Assembly (NCBI RefSeq): GCF_036421915.1
Contig: NZ_JAZGOM010000009.1
Strand: one strand, 5' to 3'
Length of the DNA stretch: 64,000 nt
From: Georgenia_A wangjunii
GTDB taxonomy: Bacteria; Actinomycetota; Actinomycetes; Actinomycetales; Actinomycetaceae
The first letter of the stretch is position 1. The number at the start of each line of letters is the position of its first letter. The position numbers and the translations under genes are program-made. The notes beneath the pieces are model-generated. The model saw only the letters and a list, made by a program, of their open reading frames with translations. It was not told where the DNA came from and did not search any database. Positions 10,701-18,613 of this stretch are shown here, in pieces.

Positions 10701-11322
10701 CGCGCAGGCGCTCGTCGACGTCCAGCAGACGCTCCTGGGTGTGCGGACCGCGGCGCCCGGCGCGGCGGTCGTCGACATCGTGCCGCCGGACTCGGCGCTC
10801 GAGCACGCCGCGGGGACCGTGCCGACCCAGCGCGGGCCGGTCGGGGTGGACTGGGAGCGGCGCGAGGGCGGCATGCGCCTCACGGTCGACATCCCCGTCA
10901 ACGTCACGGCCCGGGTCGCCATCCCGGTGAGCGGGGACGAGACGTACGGGCCGGTCGACCGGCCCGGCGTCCGCTCGCTCGGCGTCGAGGACGGTCGCGC
11001 CCTCTTCGAGGTCGGGTCCGGGGTGACGACGTTCGACGTCGTCGACGGCACGGTGCTGACGGTCGAGGCGGACACGCGCTGCGTCGTCGGGCGGGTCGTC
11101 CAGACGGTCCGGGTCGCGAACGCCACCGACGAGCCCGTCGACGTCGTCGTCGCCGGCGCGTACGGCGCACGGACGGTCACGGTGGCCCCGGAGCGGTCGA
11201 CGTCGGTCGCGTTCAGCTCCCGGCTCGGGTCCGTGCCGGCGGGCGAGGTCACGGCGACGACGGGCACGGGCGAGACGGCCACCGCGGTGACCGCGCCGCA
11301 CGCGGCCCGGGCCTGCGGGTGA
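7798..11322 (+). CDS. Secreted alpha-L-rhamnosidase, GH78
   Basis: The 1174-residue protein has a signal peptide (about 1-29) and the N-terminal beta domain typical of GH78 (AYRIEVREAG ... YEWSVRTWD). A LamG/concanavalin-like domain is inserted at about residues 155-320. The rhamnosidase N-terminal domain (ELWIDGERADRG) and the alpha-barrel catalytic domain follow. The catalytic region shows VDTPTREKGQFLGDF, where the general acid lies in this family, and TFTWESWE, the expected general-base segment. The final 88 residues (11056-11319) repeat the C-terminal domain of the upstream BNR_4 protein. It should remove alpha-L-rhamnose from oligo- or polysaccharides outside the cell. GGAGGAG lies just before the ATG at 7798. 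Confidence 0.92.
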   Translation: MSTRTRRVSVAAAATLALSASVVPGAAADEEHAPDAPTGLTVNSREHPRGVEGDPFFAWLPQDEDLDEVQTAYRIEVREAGADEAVWDSGKVASAEQAFVGYDGPDLAPGTTYEWSVRTWDRTDQASPLATGAFDTGLPDEAWAPAQWIRRAPGGPGPMSVTAGRARVTGGDVTLARTGRDWTDYTYEVTVRPTTRGAGVMFRSPDRRNGYMWQLTAGSGLRPHVLVDGSFTALATVPLTVANGQDYRLRIEVEGSLIRTFVDDVLVDERTDTRFAAGTVGFREASNEVGEFDDVRVEAPDGTTLLTDDFSGTLDAWENVSTARQPDEWTLARTEVDLASADVVRARAYVAGSHTYELWIDGERADRGQSFAYPGEHYYQTTDVTDLLDGRDTVAVGALLHWYGSGQGRPAVEPGLLVRIEVEYADGTEQVVVSDGSWKVAEGPYLQAGRRNGEGEWIEHLDATRVIEGWETTGFDDAGWDDAVVIGTHPTAPFTALTGQLTRMEETEVPAAELLVADDGTVVADFGVVIPARPVVQFDEGVEGRVVPMRASYELADNGRVSTSGVATQGTTMTFPYTQVDGAQEFRAFTHLGFRYLEIPDAGEDIALEDVSAVVVHTEMPEREHATFASSDETLDEVWDLMVRSALYSVQEAFVDTPTREKGQFLGDFVDISYATMGAFGERAHTQQGIREFLNSADRFWSSGADLGRYNAVYPNGDGKRDIPDYALMFVDGVWRYYTETGDRALLAEAYPYMRQTADYVLRHIPAEGPTAGLVTQLTGGSGAYQYGIVDWPEHGRFGYDMAAAARTTINAQGVDVLRDVARMAEALGETEEAAGYGAAGDALAATMNERLRRLDGVYVDGLAADGRQSTHAGQHSTSYAIAHGVAPAEDLPALAEHIAGMGMRQGPMTAHWLLQALSDAGDDDAVLARLTDAEDYGWANILAQGGTFTWESWELSGSANSASHGWGAQALVDVQQTLLGVRTAAPGAAVVDIVPPDSALEHAAGTVPTQRGPVGVDWERREGGMRLTVDIPVNVTARVAIPVSGDETYGPVDRPGVRSLGVEDGRALFEVGSGVTTFDVVDGTVLTVEADTRCVVGRVVQTVRVANATDEPVDVVVAGAYGARTVTVAPERSTSVAFSSRLGSVPAGEVTATTGTGETATAVTAPHAARACG

Positions 11323-11373
11323 GCGCGTACCGCGCACCCGCGGGCAGGTCGCGGGACGGCGGGTAGGCAGTGA

Positions 11374-11407
11374 GACGGGGGCGTGCGCCGCAGCGCACGC
11401 CCCCGTC
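11374..11407. terminator. Bidirectional hairpin between convergent genes
   Basis: A perfect 15-base-pair stem (GACGGGGGCGTGCGC with its complement) closes a CGCA tetraloop between the converging GH78 and M20 genes. There is no long T run on either side, as is common for terminators in high-GC genomes. Confidence 0.75.
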
Positions 11408-11434
11408 CCGCCTCGCCGCGTGGCGAGGCCGGCG

Positions 11435-12775
11435 TCAGCAGGTCTCGATGAGGTGGCGCAGGACCCTTGCGCCGAACTTCACGCCGTCGACCGGTACGCG
11501 CTCGTCGATGCCGTGGAAGAGCGGCGAGAAGTCGAGGTCCGCCGGCAGGCGCAGCGGCGCGAAGCCGTAGCCGTCGATGTCGAGGCGCCGGAGCGCCTTG
11601 TTGTCCGTCCCGGCCGAGAGGCAGTACGGCAGGAGGTGGGCGCCCGGGTCCTCGGAGAGGATCGCCGCGCGCATCTTCTCGACGAACGCCGTCTCCGTGG
11701 GGGCGTCGAGCGCGATGCCGAGCTTGTCGACGATGAGCTCGACGTGCTCCCCGGCGAGCTCGCGGATCGTGTCGAGCATGAGGTCCTGGTGGCCCGGGAG
11801 GAAGCGGCAGTCGATGGCCGCCTCCGCGGACTGCGGGATGACGTTGTTCTTGTAGCCGGCGCTCAGCATCGTGAGGTTCGCGCTGTCCTGCAGCGTGCCG
11901 GAGACGAAGCCCCGCGCGCCGCCCATGAGCGGGAGGAACTCCTCGATGTGCTCGTCGTCGCGCGCGATCCCCGTGAGGGCGGTGACCCCGTCGAAGAGCT
12001 TGGTCACGGACCCGACGAACTCGCGCGGCCACTCGTGGGCGTCGATCCGGTCGATCGCGCGGGCGAGGCGGACGATGGCGTTCTCGTCGTTGGGGACCGA
12101 CCCGTGCCCCGCGCGCCCGGTCGCGCGGATGCGGATCCACGCGAAGCCCTTCTCGGCGGTCTGGAGGAGGTAGGCGCGCACCGGCTCCCCGGTGTCCTTG
12201 TCCGGCACGGTGATGGAGTAGCCACCGACCTCGCTGATCGCCTCGGTGCAGCCGGCGAAGAGCTCCGGGTGGTGGGTGACGAGCCACTGCGCCCCCCACG
12301 TGCCGCCCGCCTCCTCGTCCGCGAAGAACGCGAAGACGATGTCGCGCGGGGGCTTCGTGCCGGTGCGCACGAGGTGGCGGATGTTCGCCAGGACCATGGC
12401 GTCCATGTCCTTCATGTCCACGGCGCCGCGGCCCCAGATCATGCCGTCGCGGATCTCGCCCGAGAACGGGTCGACGGACCAGTCCTCGGCGTTCGCGGGC
12501 ACGACGTCGAGGTGGCCGTGGACGACGAGGCCGGGACGCTCGGGGTCGGCGCCCTCGAGCCGGACGATGACGTTGGCCCGGCCGGGCTCGCTCTCGATGA
12601 GGACCGGCTCGAGCCCGACCTCCTCGAGCAGGCCGACGACGTAGTCCGCGGCCGCGCGCTCACCCGGGCCCGTGCCGTCCCCGTAGTTCGTCGAGTCGAT
12701 CCGGATGAGCTCTTGGGTGAAGCGGACCGCCTCGTCCTCGATGAGGGTGATGGCGTCCTGGCTCACGGGGGTCAT
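11435..12775 (-). CDS. M20-family metallo-hydrolase (dipeptidase/deacylase type)
   Basis: The 446-residue protein carries the dizinc signatures of M20 peptidases: VHGHLDVVPAN with the first His/Asp pair, GRGAVDMKD with the bridging Asp, and FFADEEAGG with the catalytic Glu pair. Members remove amino acids or acyl groups from peptides and N-acyl amino acids. It is the last gene of the leftward operon, so it may act on a compound brought in by the ABC importer. An in-frame ATG at 12817 overlaps the upstream stop (TGATG). The start at 12775 is preferred because AGGAGAG stands 6 bases before it; the earlier start would add 14 residues. Confidence 0.88.
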   Translation of the reverse strand: MTPVSQDAITLIEDEAVRFTQELIRIDSTNYGDGTGPGERAAADYVVGLLEEVGLEPVLIESEPGRANVIVRLEGADPERPGLVVHGHLDVVPANAEDWSVDPFSGEIRDGMIWGRGAVDMKDMDAMVLANIRHLVRTGTKPPRDIVFAFFADEEAGGTWGAQWLVTHHPELFAGCTEAISEVGGYSITVPDKDTGEPVRAYLLQTAEKGFAWIRIRATGRAGHGSVPNDENAIVRLARAIDRIDAHEWPREFVGSVTKLFDGVTALTGIARDDEHIEEFLPLMGGARGFVSGTLQDSANLTMLSAGYKNNVIPQSAEAAIDCRFLPGHQDLMLDTIRELAGEHVELIVDKLGIALDAPTETAFVEKMRAAILSEDPGAHLLPYCLSAGTDNKALRRLDIDGYGFAPLRLPADLDFSPLFHGIDERVPVDGVKFGARVLRHLIETC

Positions 12776-12816
12776 GTGCGGCTCTCCTGGTGTCGGGCGG
12801 GTCTGGTCTGAGGTCA

Positions 12817-14268
12817 TCAGCCGGGGGCGACGGCGTCACGCACCGTCCCCACGAGGCTACCTACCGTCCCGGTCGGCAGCGCCGCCACGGCGGCGCGCAC
12901 GGCGGCAGCGGCGACCTCGCTGCCCGTGGCGTCGACGAGCTTGGCACGACGCGCGCCACCGCCGAGGGGGTTGCGCGGGCTGCCGAGGGGGTGCTCGACG
13001 GCGGCGCGCACCTCGCGCCCGCCGGCGAGGGTGACGACGACCTCGGCCCAGAAGCTCCGCTCCCCGGCGCGGAGGGCGGCGTCCTCGGGGACGTGCTCGC
13101 GGGTGGTGCGCTCGACGAGGCGCGCGACCTCGGGGGCGGGCGGGGCAGGCGTGAAGTGCTCGAGGGTGGGCTCGTGGCCCGCGAGGTGGAGGGCGACGAC
13201 GTACTCGGCGCTGAACCGCCCCTCCTCCCCGGTCCGGGGCCGGGTGTGGCGCAGCGCGGTGTCCGCGCCGTGGCGCACGCGCACGGCGACGCGCTCGATG
13301 CCCGCACCGCGGTCGATCGCGGTCGGAGCGCCGTTCGCGGGGGTGCCGCCGGCCGGTCCATCGGGCGCGGGCGCGCCGCTGTCCGTCACCTGGCGGGCGA
13401 GCGCGGCCGCGACCTCGGCGGCGGCGTCGGAGGCGGACATGGCGGCGGAGCAGAACGGGTACCGCTTCATCCACAGGCCGGGGTCGACGACGCGCCACGA
13501 CGTGCCCCAGCCGTCGGTGAGCTCGGCGAGGTCGTCGCCCACGCCGTGGGCGGCGAGGAACCCCGTGCTCGGTTCGAGGAAGTCGGGGTTGGCCTCGACC
13601 CCGGCGCGGGCGAGGCCGGTCGCCTGGACGGCGGACTGGGAGGCGAGGCCCGCCTGGAGGGGCTTGGCCTGCGTGCCGAACTGGGCGCGGATGCCGCCTG
13701 CTTGCGAGGCGGCGAGGCTGACCGCCGTGGCGGTCTGCTCGACGTCGAGGCCGAGGAGGTGGCTGCACGCGAACGCCCCGGCGAGCGGGCCGGCGGTGCC
13801 GGTCGTGTGCCAGCCGGCCTCGTAGTGCGCCGGCCCGAGGAGCCGGCCGAGCCGCGCCATGACCTCGACGCCGACGGCGTACGCCGCGAGGAGGCGCCGG
13901 CCGTCCGTGCCGTCCTCGGCCACGGCGAGCAGCGCCGGCAGGAGCACCGCCGAGGGGTGCCCCCGGACGTGGGCGTGGGTGTCGTCGACGTCGAGCAGGT
14001 GCGCCTGGAACCCTCCGACGAGCGCGGCGAGGGCTGCGGACGCGCCGTCACCGTGACCGACGACGGTGCGCGGCCGGGCCGGCACTCCCTGGGCGCGGGC
14101 ATGGTCGAGCAGCCGGGTGACCGCGGGGTCATGACGGGCCATGAGCGAGGACGCGAGGAAGTCCTCGACCGCCGCCTGCGCGGCAGGCGCGACGCGCGGG
14201 TCGTCGAGCGGACGGGCGCCGAGGACGGTGGCGGTCAGCGCCCGCCAGTCAGCCGAGGGGGATCTCAA
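12817..14268 (-). CDS. MmgE/PrpD family protein (2-methylcitrate dehydratase / iminodisuccinate epimerase superfamily)
   Basis: The 483-residue product shows MmgE/PrpD features: the helical N-terminal domain with DVDDTHAHVRGHPSA and GTAGPLAGAFACSHLLGLD, then the lid domain with WMKRYPFCSA. Characterised members are 2-methylcitrate dehydratase, cis-aconitate decarboxylase and iminodisuccinate epimerase. No prpB or prpC is nearby, so propionate catabolism is not supported. Its gene overlaps the ABC ATPase gene by 20 bases and is coupled to the M20 gene, placing it in an operon with a C-N lyase and an amino-acid importer. An isomerase or epimerase role on an imported acid is therefore a reasonable inference, not shown. 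Confidence 0.87.
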   Translation of the reverse strand: MRSPSADWRALTATVLGARPLDDPRVAPAAQAAVEDFLASSLMARHDPAVTRLLDHARAQGVPARPRTVVGHGDGASAALAALVGGFQAHLLDVDDTHAHVRGHPSAVLLPALLAVAEDGTDGRRLLAAYAVGVEVMARLGRLLGPAHYEAGWHTTGTAGPLAGAFACSHLLGLDVEQTATAVSLAASQAGGIRAQFGTQAKPLQAGLASQSAVQATGLARAGVEANPDFLEPSTGFLAAHGVGDDLAELTDGWGTSWRVVDPGLWMKRYPFCSAAMSASDAAAEVAAALARQVTDSGAPAPDGPAGGTPANGAPTAIDRGAGIERVAVRVRHGADTALRHTRPRTGEEGRFSAEYVVALHLAGHEPTLEHFTPAPPAPEVARLVERTTREHVPEDAALRAGERSFWAEVVVTLAGGREVRAAVEHPLGSPRNPLGGGARRAKLVDATGSEVAAAAVRAAVAALPTGTVGSLVGTVRDAVAPG

Positions 14269-15076
14269 GGGCGCGCGTGGAGTCGTCGCCGTCGTCGTCG
14301 TCGGCGGGTGGCTCGGGCCGGGGCCGCCGCTCGGAGCCGGAGCCGATCTCGCGGAGGAAGCGCCGGGTGCGGTCCTGGCGGGGGTTGGCGAGGACCTGCT
14401 CCGGGCTGCCCGCCTCGACGACGACGCCCTCGTCCATGAAGACGACCTTGTCCGCCACCTCGGCCGCGAAGCTCATCTCGTGGGTGACGATGACCATCGT
14501 CGTGTGCTCGAGCGCCAGCGTGCGGATGACGGCGAGGACCTCGTTGACGAGCTCGGGGTCGAGGGCCGACGTCGGCTCGTCGAGGAGGATTGCCTTGGGC
14601 CGCACCGCGAGCGCGCGGGCGATGGAGACCCGCTGCTGCTGCCCGCCGGAGAGGGTGACGGGGTACTGCTGGATGGTCTCCTCGCTCAGGCCCACGCGGG
14701 TGAGGAGGCGGCGGCCCTGGACGTCGGCCTCGGCGCGGGACATCTTCTTCCCGACGACGAGCGCCTCGGTGACGTTGCGCAGCGCCGTCTTGTTCCGGAA
14801 CAGGTTGTAGTTCTGGAACACCATCGCCGTCTGCTGGCGCAGGGCGTAGGCCTGCTTGGCGCTGAACCTGGGCGGGTTGACGGTGACGTCGTTGATCGTG
14901 ATCGTGCCGCCGTCGGGCTCCTCGAGGAGGTTGAGGCAGCGCAGGAGCGTGGACTTGCCCGAGCCCGAGGGGCCGATGACGGCGACGACCTCGCCCTCCT
15001 CGACCTGGAGGTCGACCCCGTCGAGGACGAGGTTGGTGCCGAAGCTCTTCCGCAGCCCGCGGACGTCGATCATCAT
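14249..15076 (-). CDS. Polar amino acid ABC importer, ATP-binding subunit
   Basis: The 275-residue ATPase belongs to the GlnQ/HisP group: Walker A GPSGSGKST, Q-loop FQNYNLF, signature LSGGQQQRVSIARAL, Walker B ILLDEPTSALDPE and switch histidine in VTHEM. The C-terminal 35 residues are acidic and probably unstructured. The frame stays open upstream to 15823, but that part is read over the permease gene in another frame. GGAGGTGAG placed 4 bases ahead fixes the start at the ATG pair 15074-15076. It is preceded by the permease with a 5-base gap and overlaps the MmgE/PrpD gene. Confidence 0.93.
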   Translation of the reverse strand: MMIDVRGLRKSFGTNLVLDGVDLQVEEGEVVAVIGPSGSGKSTLLRCLNLLEEPDGGTITINDVTVNPPRFSAKQAYALRQQTAMVFQNYNLFRNKTALRNVTEALVVGKKMSRAEADVQGRRLLTRVGLSEETIQQYPVTLSGGQQQRVSIARALAVRPKAILLDEPTSALDPELVNEVLAVIRTLALEHTTMVIVTHEMSFAAEVADKVVFMDEGVVVEAGSPEQVLANPRQDRTRRFLREIGSGSERRPRPEPPADDDDGDDSTRALEIPLG

Positions 15077-15081
15077 GCGGC

Positions 15082-15753
15082 TCACCTCCGGTAGGCCCGG
15101 CCGAGGAACGTCTCCAGGCGCTGCTGCAGCCAGGAGTAGACGACGACGAGGGCCCAGTAGATGAGGCCGACGACGAGGTAGGTCTCGAAGAAGCGGAAGG
15201 AGGCGGAGGCGATGATCTTCGCCTCGGCGAACATCTCCGTGAGCCCGAGGGTGAAGGCGAGGGACGTCTCCTTGATGAGGGAGATGAAGATGTTGCCCGT
15301 CGCCGGCAGGGCGTTGTACGCGGCCTGCGGAAGGATGAACCGGCGGTAGATCTGCGCCTTCGTCATGCCGACCGCGAGGCCGGCCTCGTACTGCCCGCGG
15401 TCCACCGACGTCAGCGCCGCCCGGAAGATCTCCGCCAGGTAGGCGGCGTTCTTGAGGCTGAACCCGATGATGGCCGCCGTCATCGCGTCCATCGTCGACA
15501 TGACGGGGAAGACCTGCGGGAGCCCGTAGTAGATGATGAAGAGCTGGACGAGGGTCGGGATCCCTCGGAAGAGCGAGATGTACGCCATCGCCATCTGGTT
15601 GAGCACCGGGATCCTCGTGAACCGCAGGATCGCCAGGAAGAGTGCGATGACGAGCGCGAAAGCCATCGACACGACGGCCAGGACGAGGGTGATCGGCAGG
15701 TAGGCGAGGACCTGTGGCAGGACCTCGAGCATGTACGTCATGTCGACGTTCAC
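15082..15753 (-). CDS. Polar amino acid ABC importer, permease subunit
   Basis: The 223-residue membrane protein has about five hydrophobic helices and the HisM/GlnP-family cytosolic loop (EAGLAVGMTKAQIYRRFILP) that contacts the ATPase. The segment SLFRGIPTLVQLFIIYYGLP is typical of cystine, glutamine and related importers. As it is the only permease gene here, it probably forms a homodimer. It lies between the binding-protein and ATPase genes. Confidence 0.93.
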   Translation of the reverse strand: MNVDMTYMLEVLPQVLAYLPITLVLAVVSMAFALVIALFLAILRFTRIPVLNQMAMAYISLFRGIPTLVQLFIIYYGLPQVFPVMSTMDAMTAAIIGFSLKNAAYLAEIFRAALTSVDRGQYEAGLAVGMTKAQIYRRFILPQAAYNALPATGNIFISLIKETSLAFTLGLTEMFAEAKIIASASFRFFETYLVVGLIYWALVVVYSWLQQRLETFLGRAYRR

Positions 15754-15841
15754 CGCTCACCCCTTCTCGTACGTTCCGCGCGCGGCCCCGCTCGGCGCCG
15801 CTCGTCCATCCATCATCCGTCACACCTCGGGTGCGCCCGCC

Positions 15842-15860
15842 CGCCCGTGGCGGACGGGCG
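15842..15860 (-). promoter_or_regulatory. Intercistronic hairpin after the binding-protein gene
   Basis: A 7-base-pair GC-rich stem (CGCCCGT/ACGGGCG) with a five-base loop sits in the 116-base gap between the binding-protein and permease genes. In many importer operons such a structure protects the upstream message or partly stops transcription, so that binding protein is made in excess. That role is inferred. Confidence 0.4.
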
Positions 15861-15869
15861 CCCCCGCGC

Positions 15870-16715
15870 CTACTGGGCGGCCAGCTCGGCCGGCTCGGCC
15901 GTGATGTCCTCGCCGAAGTACTTCTCGGACAGCTCGGTCAGCGTGCCGTCCCCGCGCATGACGGTGACCTGCTCGTTGATCGCGGCGAGCAGCTCGGCAC
16001 CCTCGCCCTCGGGGCTGAACGGGAAGCCGACGCCCTCCCAGGCGATCGGCTCGCCGACCATCTTCACCGGGGCGTCGGTGCGCTCGATCTCGGCGAGGAG
16101 GATCGGACGGGAGTTGATGTAGCCCTCGACGCGGTTGTTGATGATGTCCTGCATCGCGCCGTCGCGGGTCTCGTACGTGCGGACCTCGATCTCGGTGCCG
16201 GTCTCGGCGGCCCAGCTCTCGAGGTTGATGACGTTGTTCGAGCCGAGGACCCCGGCGATGGTGAGGCCGGCGACGTCGTCGAGCGTGTTGATGTCCGCGT
16301 TGGCCTCGTTCGTGACGATCTGCGCGCCGTAGTACGCGTAGGGGTCGGTGAAGTCGTAGACCTCCGCGCGCTCGGCCGTGATGGCCACGGCGTTGGCGAC
16401 GGTGTCGAGACGGCCCGCCTCGAGCTGGCCCATGAGGCCGGCGAAGTCGGTGTTGGTCCACTCGACCTCCCACCCGAGGTTCGCGGCGGCGGTCTCGATG
16501 ACCTCGACGTCGAACCCGATGAGCTCGCCGTCCTCCTGGTAGCTGTTGGGGTAGCTCTGGCCGGTCGAGCCGACGCGGAGCACGCGGCCCTCGTCGGCGG
16601 TGGCGGTGGCGCCGGCGGCCGTCTCCTCGGTCTCGGGGGAGGAGCCCGAGCACCCGGCCAGGACGGTGGCGAGGGCGGCCGCCGTGACGGCGGTGAGCAG
16701 GGTGGTGCGCTTCAT
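15870..16715 (-). CDS. Amino acid ABC importer, substrate-binding lipoprotein
   Basis: The 281-residue protein begins with a lipoprotein signal peptide with lipobox LAGC, the cysteine being residue 22. A Ser/Glu/Thr-rich linker and a type-II periplasmic-binding fold (SBP_bac_3) follow, with GFDVEVIETAAANLGWEVEW and GLMGQLEAGRLDTVANAV. It should be anchored to the outer face of the membrane and deliver an amino acid or related small acid to the permease. Its start overlaps the stop of the acetyltransferase gene by four bases (ATGA). Confidence 0.93.
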   Translation of the reverse strand: MKRTTLLTAVTAAALATVLAGCSGSSPETEETAAGATATADEGRVLRVGSTGQSYPNSYQEDGELIGFDVEVIETAAANLGWEVEWTNTDFAGLMGQLEAGRLDTVANAVAITAERAEVYDFTDPYAYYGAQIVTNEANADINTLDDVAGLTIAGVLGSNNVINLESWAAETGTEIEVRTYETRDGAMQDIINNRVEGYINSRPILLAEIERTDAPVKMVGEPIAWEGVGFPFSPEGEGAELLAAINEQVTVMRGDGTLTELSEKYFGEDITAEPAELAAQ

Positions 16716-17257
16716 GAGGGGTCCTTCGGGCTAGCGGTGCGGTGCTGGAAACGCTCGTACGCGGCTGCGTCGAGCACCTTCGTGAGGTAGACGGTGATGT
16801 GGCCGTGGCCGAGGTCGGTGCGCCCCGACTCGACGTAGCCGAGGCGGGCGTACATGGCGGTGAGCCACGGGTGGTGCTCCGCGGTGCCCAGGCTGACGGC
16901 GGGAGCGTGCACCTGCTCGCGCAGGACGTCGCGCTCGACGTGGTCGATGAGGTGCTGGGCGTGCCCCTGCCGCTTGTGGGCGGGCGCGGTCGCGATCCAG
17001 CCGAGGTGCGGCAGGCCGTACGGGCCGGGGTTGGGGCCCCACGGGTAGCGCACGGAGACGGTGGCGAGGAGCTCGCCGTCGTCCTCGAGGACGTAGGCGA
17101 CGTTGTCGCTCAGGTGCTGCTCGATCTGGTCGCGGTCGGCGTGCGCGGCGGCGAAGTTGATCCCGAGCTCACGGATGTCCGCGTACGCGCCCGAGACGAG
17201 CGCGGCGTAGGCGTCGAGGTCGCGCACCGTGGCGGTGCGGACGGAGGGGCGGCCCAC
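16712..17257 (-). CDS. GNAT-family N-acetyltransferase
   Basis: The 181-residue protein has the GNAT fold: a beta strand LLATVSVRYPWG, an acetyl-CoA site around WIATAPAHKRQGHAQHLID (the R/Q-x-x-G-x-A/G region) and a C-terminal strand. Its substrate is unknown. It directly abuts the lyase gene and overlaps the binding-protein gene, so it is a full member of the operon and may acetylate an amine or amino acid handled there. Confidence 0.85.
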   Translation of the reverse strand: MGRPSVRTATVRDLDAYAALVSGAYADIRELGINFAAAHADRDQIEQHLSDNVAYVLEDDGELLATVSVRYPWGPNPGPYGLPHLGWIATAPAHKRQGHAQHLIDHVERDVLREQVHAPAVSLGTAEHHPWLTAMYARLGYVESGRTDLGHGHITVYLTKVLDAAAYERFQHRTASPKDPS

Positions 17258-18613
17258 TCAGATGCCCGCCTGCTCGGCAGCGGCGACGACCCGGTCCACG
17301 GTTACCGGGGCGGCACCGAGGTACTGCAGCGGGTCGAGCCAGTTCGCGATCTCCTCGGCGCCGACCCTGCCGGCGAGGCGCTCGTCCTCGCGCAGGACGT
17401 CGAGGAGGGGCCTGCCCGTCTCGACGGCGGTCATCGACGCCTCGTAGACGATGTGGTGGGCGGTCTGCTTGCCCAGCACCCGGCCGATCTCGAACATGAC
17501 TTTCTCCGACAGGAGCAGGCCGCCCTGGAGGTGGAGGTTGCGAGCCATCGCGCCGGTGTTGACGACGAGGCCGGGCAGGATCCGCGCCATCGTCGCGAGC
17601 TGGGCCGAGAGGTAGAGGTGGAGCTCGGGCAGGGAGATCCACTCCGCGCGCCAGCTCATCGCGTCGCGCTCGTGGATCGTGTGCATGGAGTCGAACGTGA
17701 GGCCCATGGCGTGCTTCATGGGGTTCGTCAGCGCGGCGACGCCCTCGAGGAGGGCGGGGTTGCGCTTGTGGGGCATCGTCGTCGAGCCGATCTTGCCCGC
17801 CGCGAAGGGCTCCTCGACCTCGCCGATCTCCGTGCGCATGAGGTTGGTCAGCTCGTTGGCGATCTTGCCGAGGCTGCCGGAGACGAGCGTGAGGACGGCG
17901 GCGTACTCGGAGAAGCGGTCGCGTGCCGACTGCCAGGAGATGTTGGGGGAGGCGAGGCCGAGGAGGTCGAGCGTCGCGCGCTCCACCTCAGGACCCTGCT
18001 CGCCGAAGGCGGCGTACGTGCCGACGGCACCGTTGATGTTGCCCGTGAGCACCCGTTCCCGGACGGCGCCGAGCCGCTCGGTGTGGCGGATGAACTCGTC
18101 GAGCCAGACGGCGACCTTGAAGCCGAACGTCGTCGGGAGCGCCTGGACGGCGTGGGTGCGCGCGGTCATGGGGGTGTCGCGGTGCTCGACGGCGAGCGTC
18201 TTGAGGGCGCGGGCCACGGCGAGCGTGTCGCGCTGGATGAGGTCGAGCCCCTCACGGACCTGCAGGACGGTGCCCGTGTCGACGACGTCCTGGGTGGTCA
18301 CCCCGTAGTGGACCCACTCGCCGTCCTCGCCGGCGGCCTGCTGGAGCGCGCTCACGGTGGCGTTGAGGGAGTGCATGGTGCGCGCCCCCTCCGCGGCGAG
18401 CGCGTCGATGTCGAGGGTCTCGGCCGTGGCGGCGTGGCTGATCGACTCGGCCGCGGCGGCGGGGATGATCCCGAGCGCCGCCTCGGCGCGGGCGAGGGCA
18501 CCCTCGACGTCGAGCTGCTTCTGGAGCCGGTTGCGCTCGTCCCACACCGCCCGCATCTCCGGCGTGCCGAAGCTGTTGCCGATCGTGCGCATGTCGACGA
18601 CGTGCGAAGGCAT
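17258..18613 (-). CDS. Fumarase/aspartase-superfamily C-N lyase (adenylosuccinate lyase-like)
   Basis: The 451-residue enzyme has the superfamily signature GSTTMPHKRNP (catalytic loop serine kept), the VHYGVTTQDVVDTG region and the THAVQALPTTFGFK region. Members of this group eliminate fumarate from N- or C-substituted succinates: adenylosuccinate, argininosuccinate, carboxymuconate, iminodisuccinate or EDDS. By similarity alone it would be called PurB, but it heads an operon with an amino-acid importer and an MmgE/PrpD protein rather than purine genes. A catabolic lyase is therefore at least as likely. The ATG at 18613 follows an AGAGG; the frame stays open upstream with no plausible protein there. 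Confidence 0.85.
   Translation of the reverse strand: MPSHVVDMRTIGNSFGTPEMRAVWDERNRLQKQLDVEGALARAEAALGIIPAAAAESISHAATAETLDIDALAAEGARTMHSLNATVSALQQAAGEDGEWVHYGVTTQDVVDTGTVLQVREGLDLIQRDTLAVARALKTLAVEHRDTPMTARTHAVQALPTTFGFKVAVWLDEFIRHTERLGAVRERVLTGNINGAVGTYAAFGEQGPEVERATLDLLGLASPNISWQSARDRFSEYAAVLTLVSGSLGKIANELTNLMRTEIGEVEEPFAAGKIGSTTMPHKRNPALLEGVAALTNPMKHAMGLTFDSMHTIHERDAMSWRAEWISLPELHLYLSAQLATMARILPGLVVNTGAMARNLHLQGGLLLSEKVMFEIGRVLGKQTAHHIVYEASMTAVETGRPLLDVLREDERLAGRVGAEEIANWLDPLQYLGAAPVTVDRVVAAAEQAGI

Noticed and set aside
15077..15823. Upstream in-frame extension of the ABC ATPase, giving a 524-residue protein
   Set aside because: The extension overlaps the whole permease gene in another frame; a strong ribosome site sits at the ATG pair 15074-15076.
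17258..18613. Straight call as purB
   Set aside because: Family signature alone does not separate PurB from other C-N lyases, and the operon context is an amino-acid importer with MmgE/PrpD, so the symbol was withheld.
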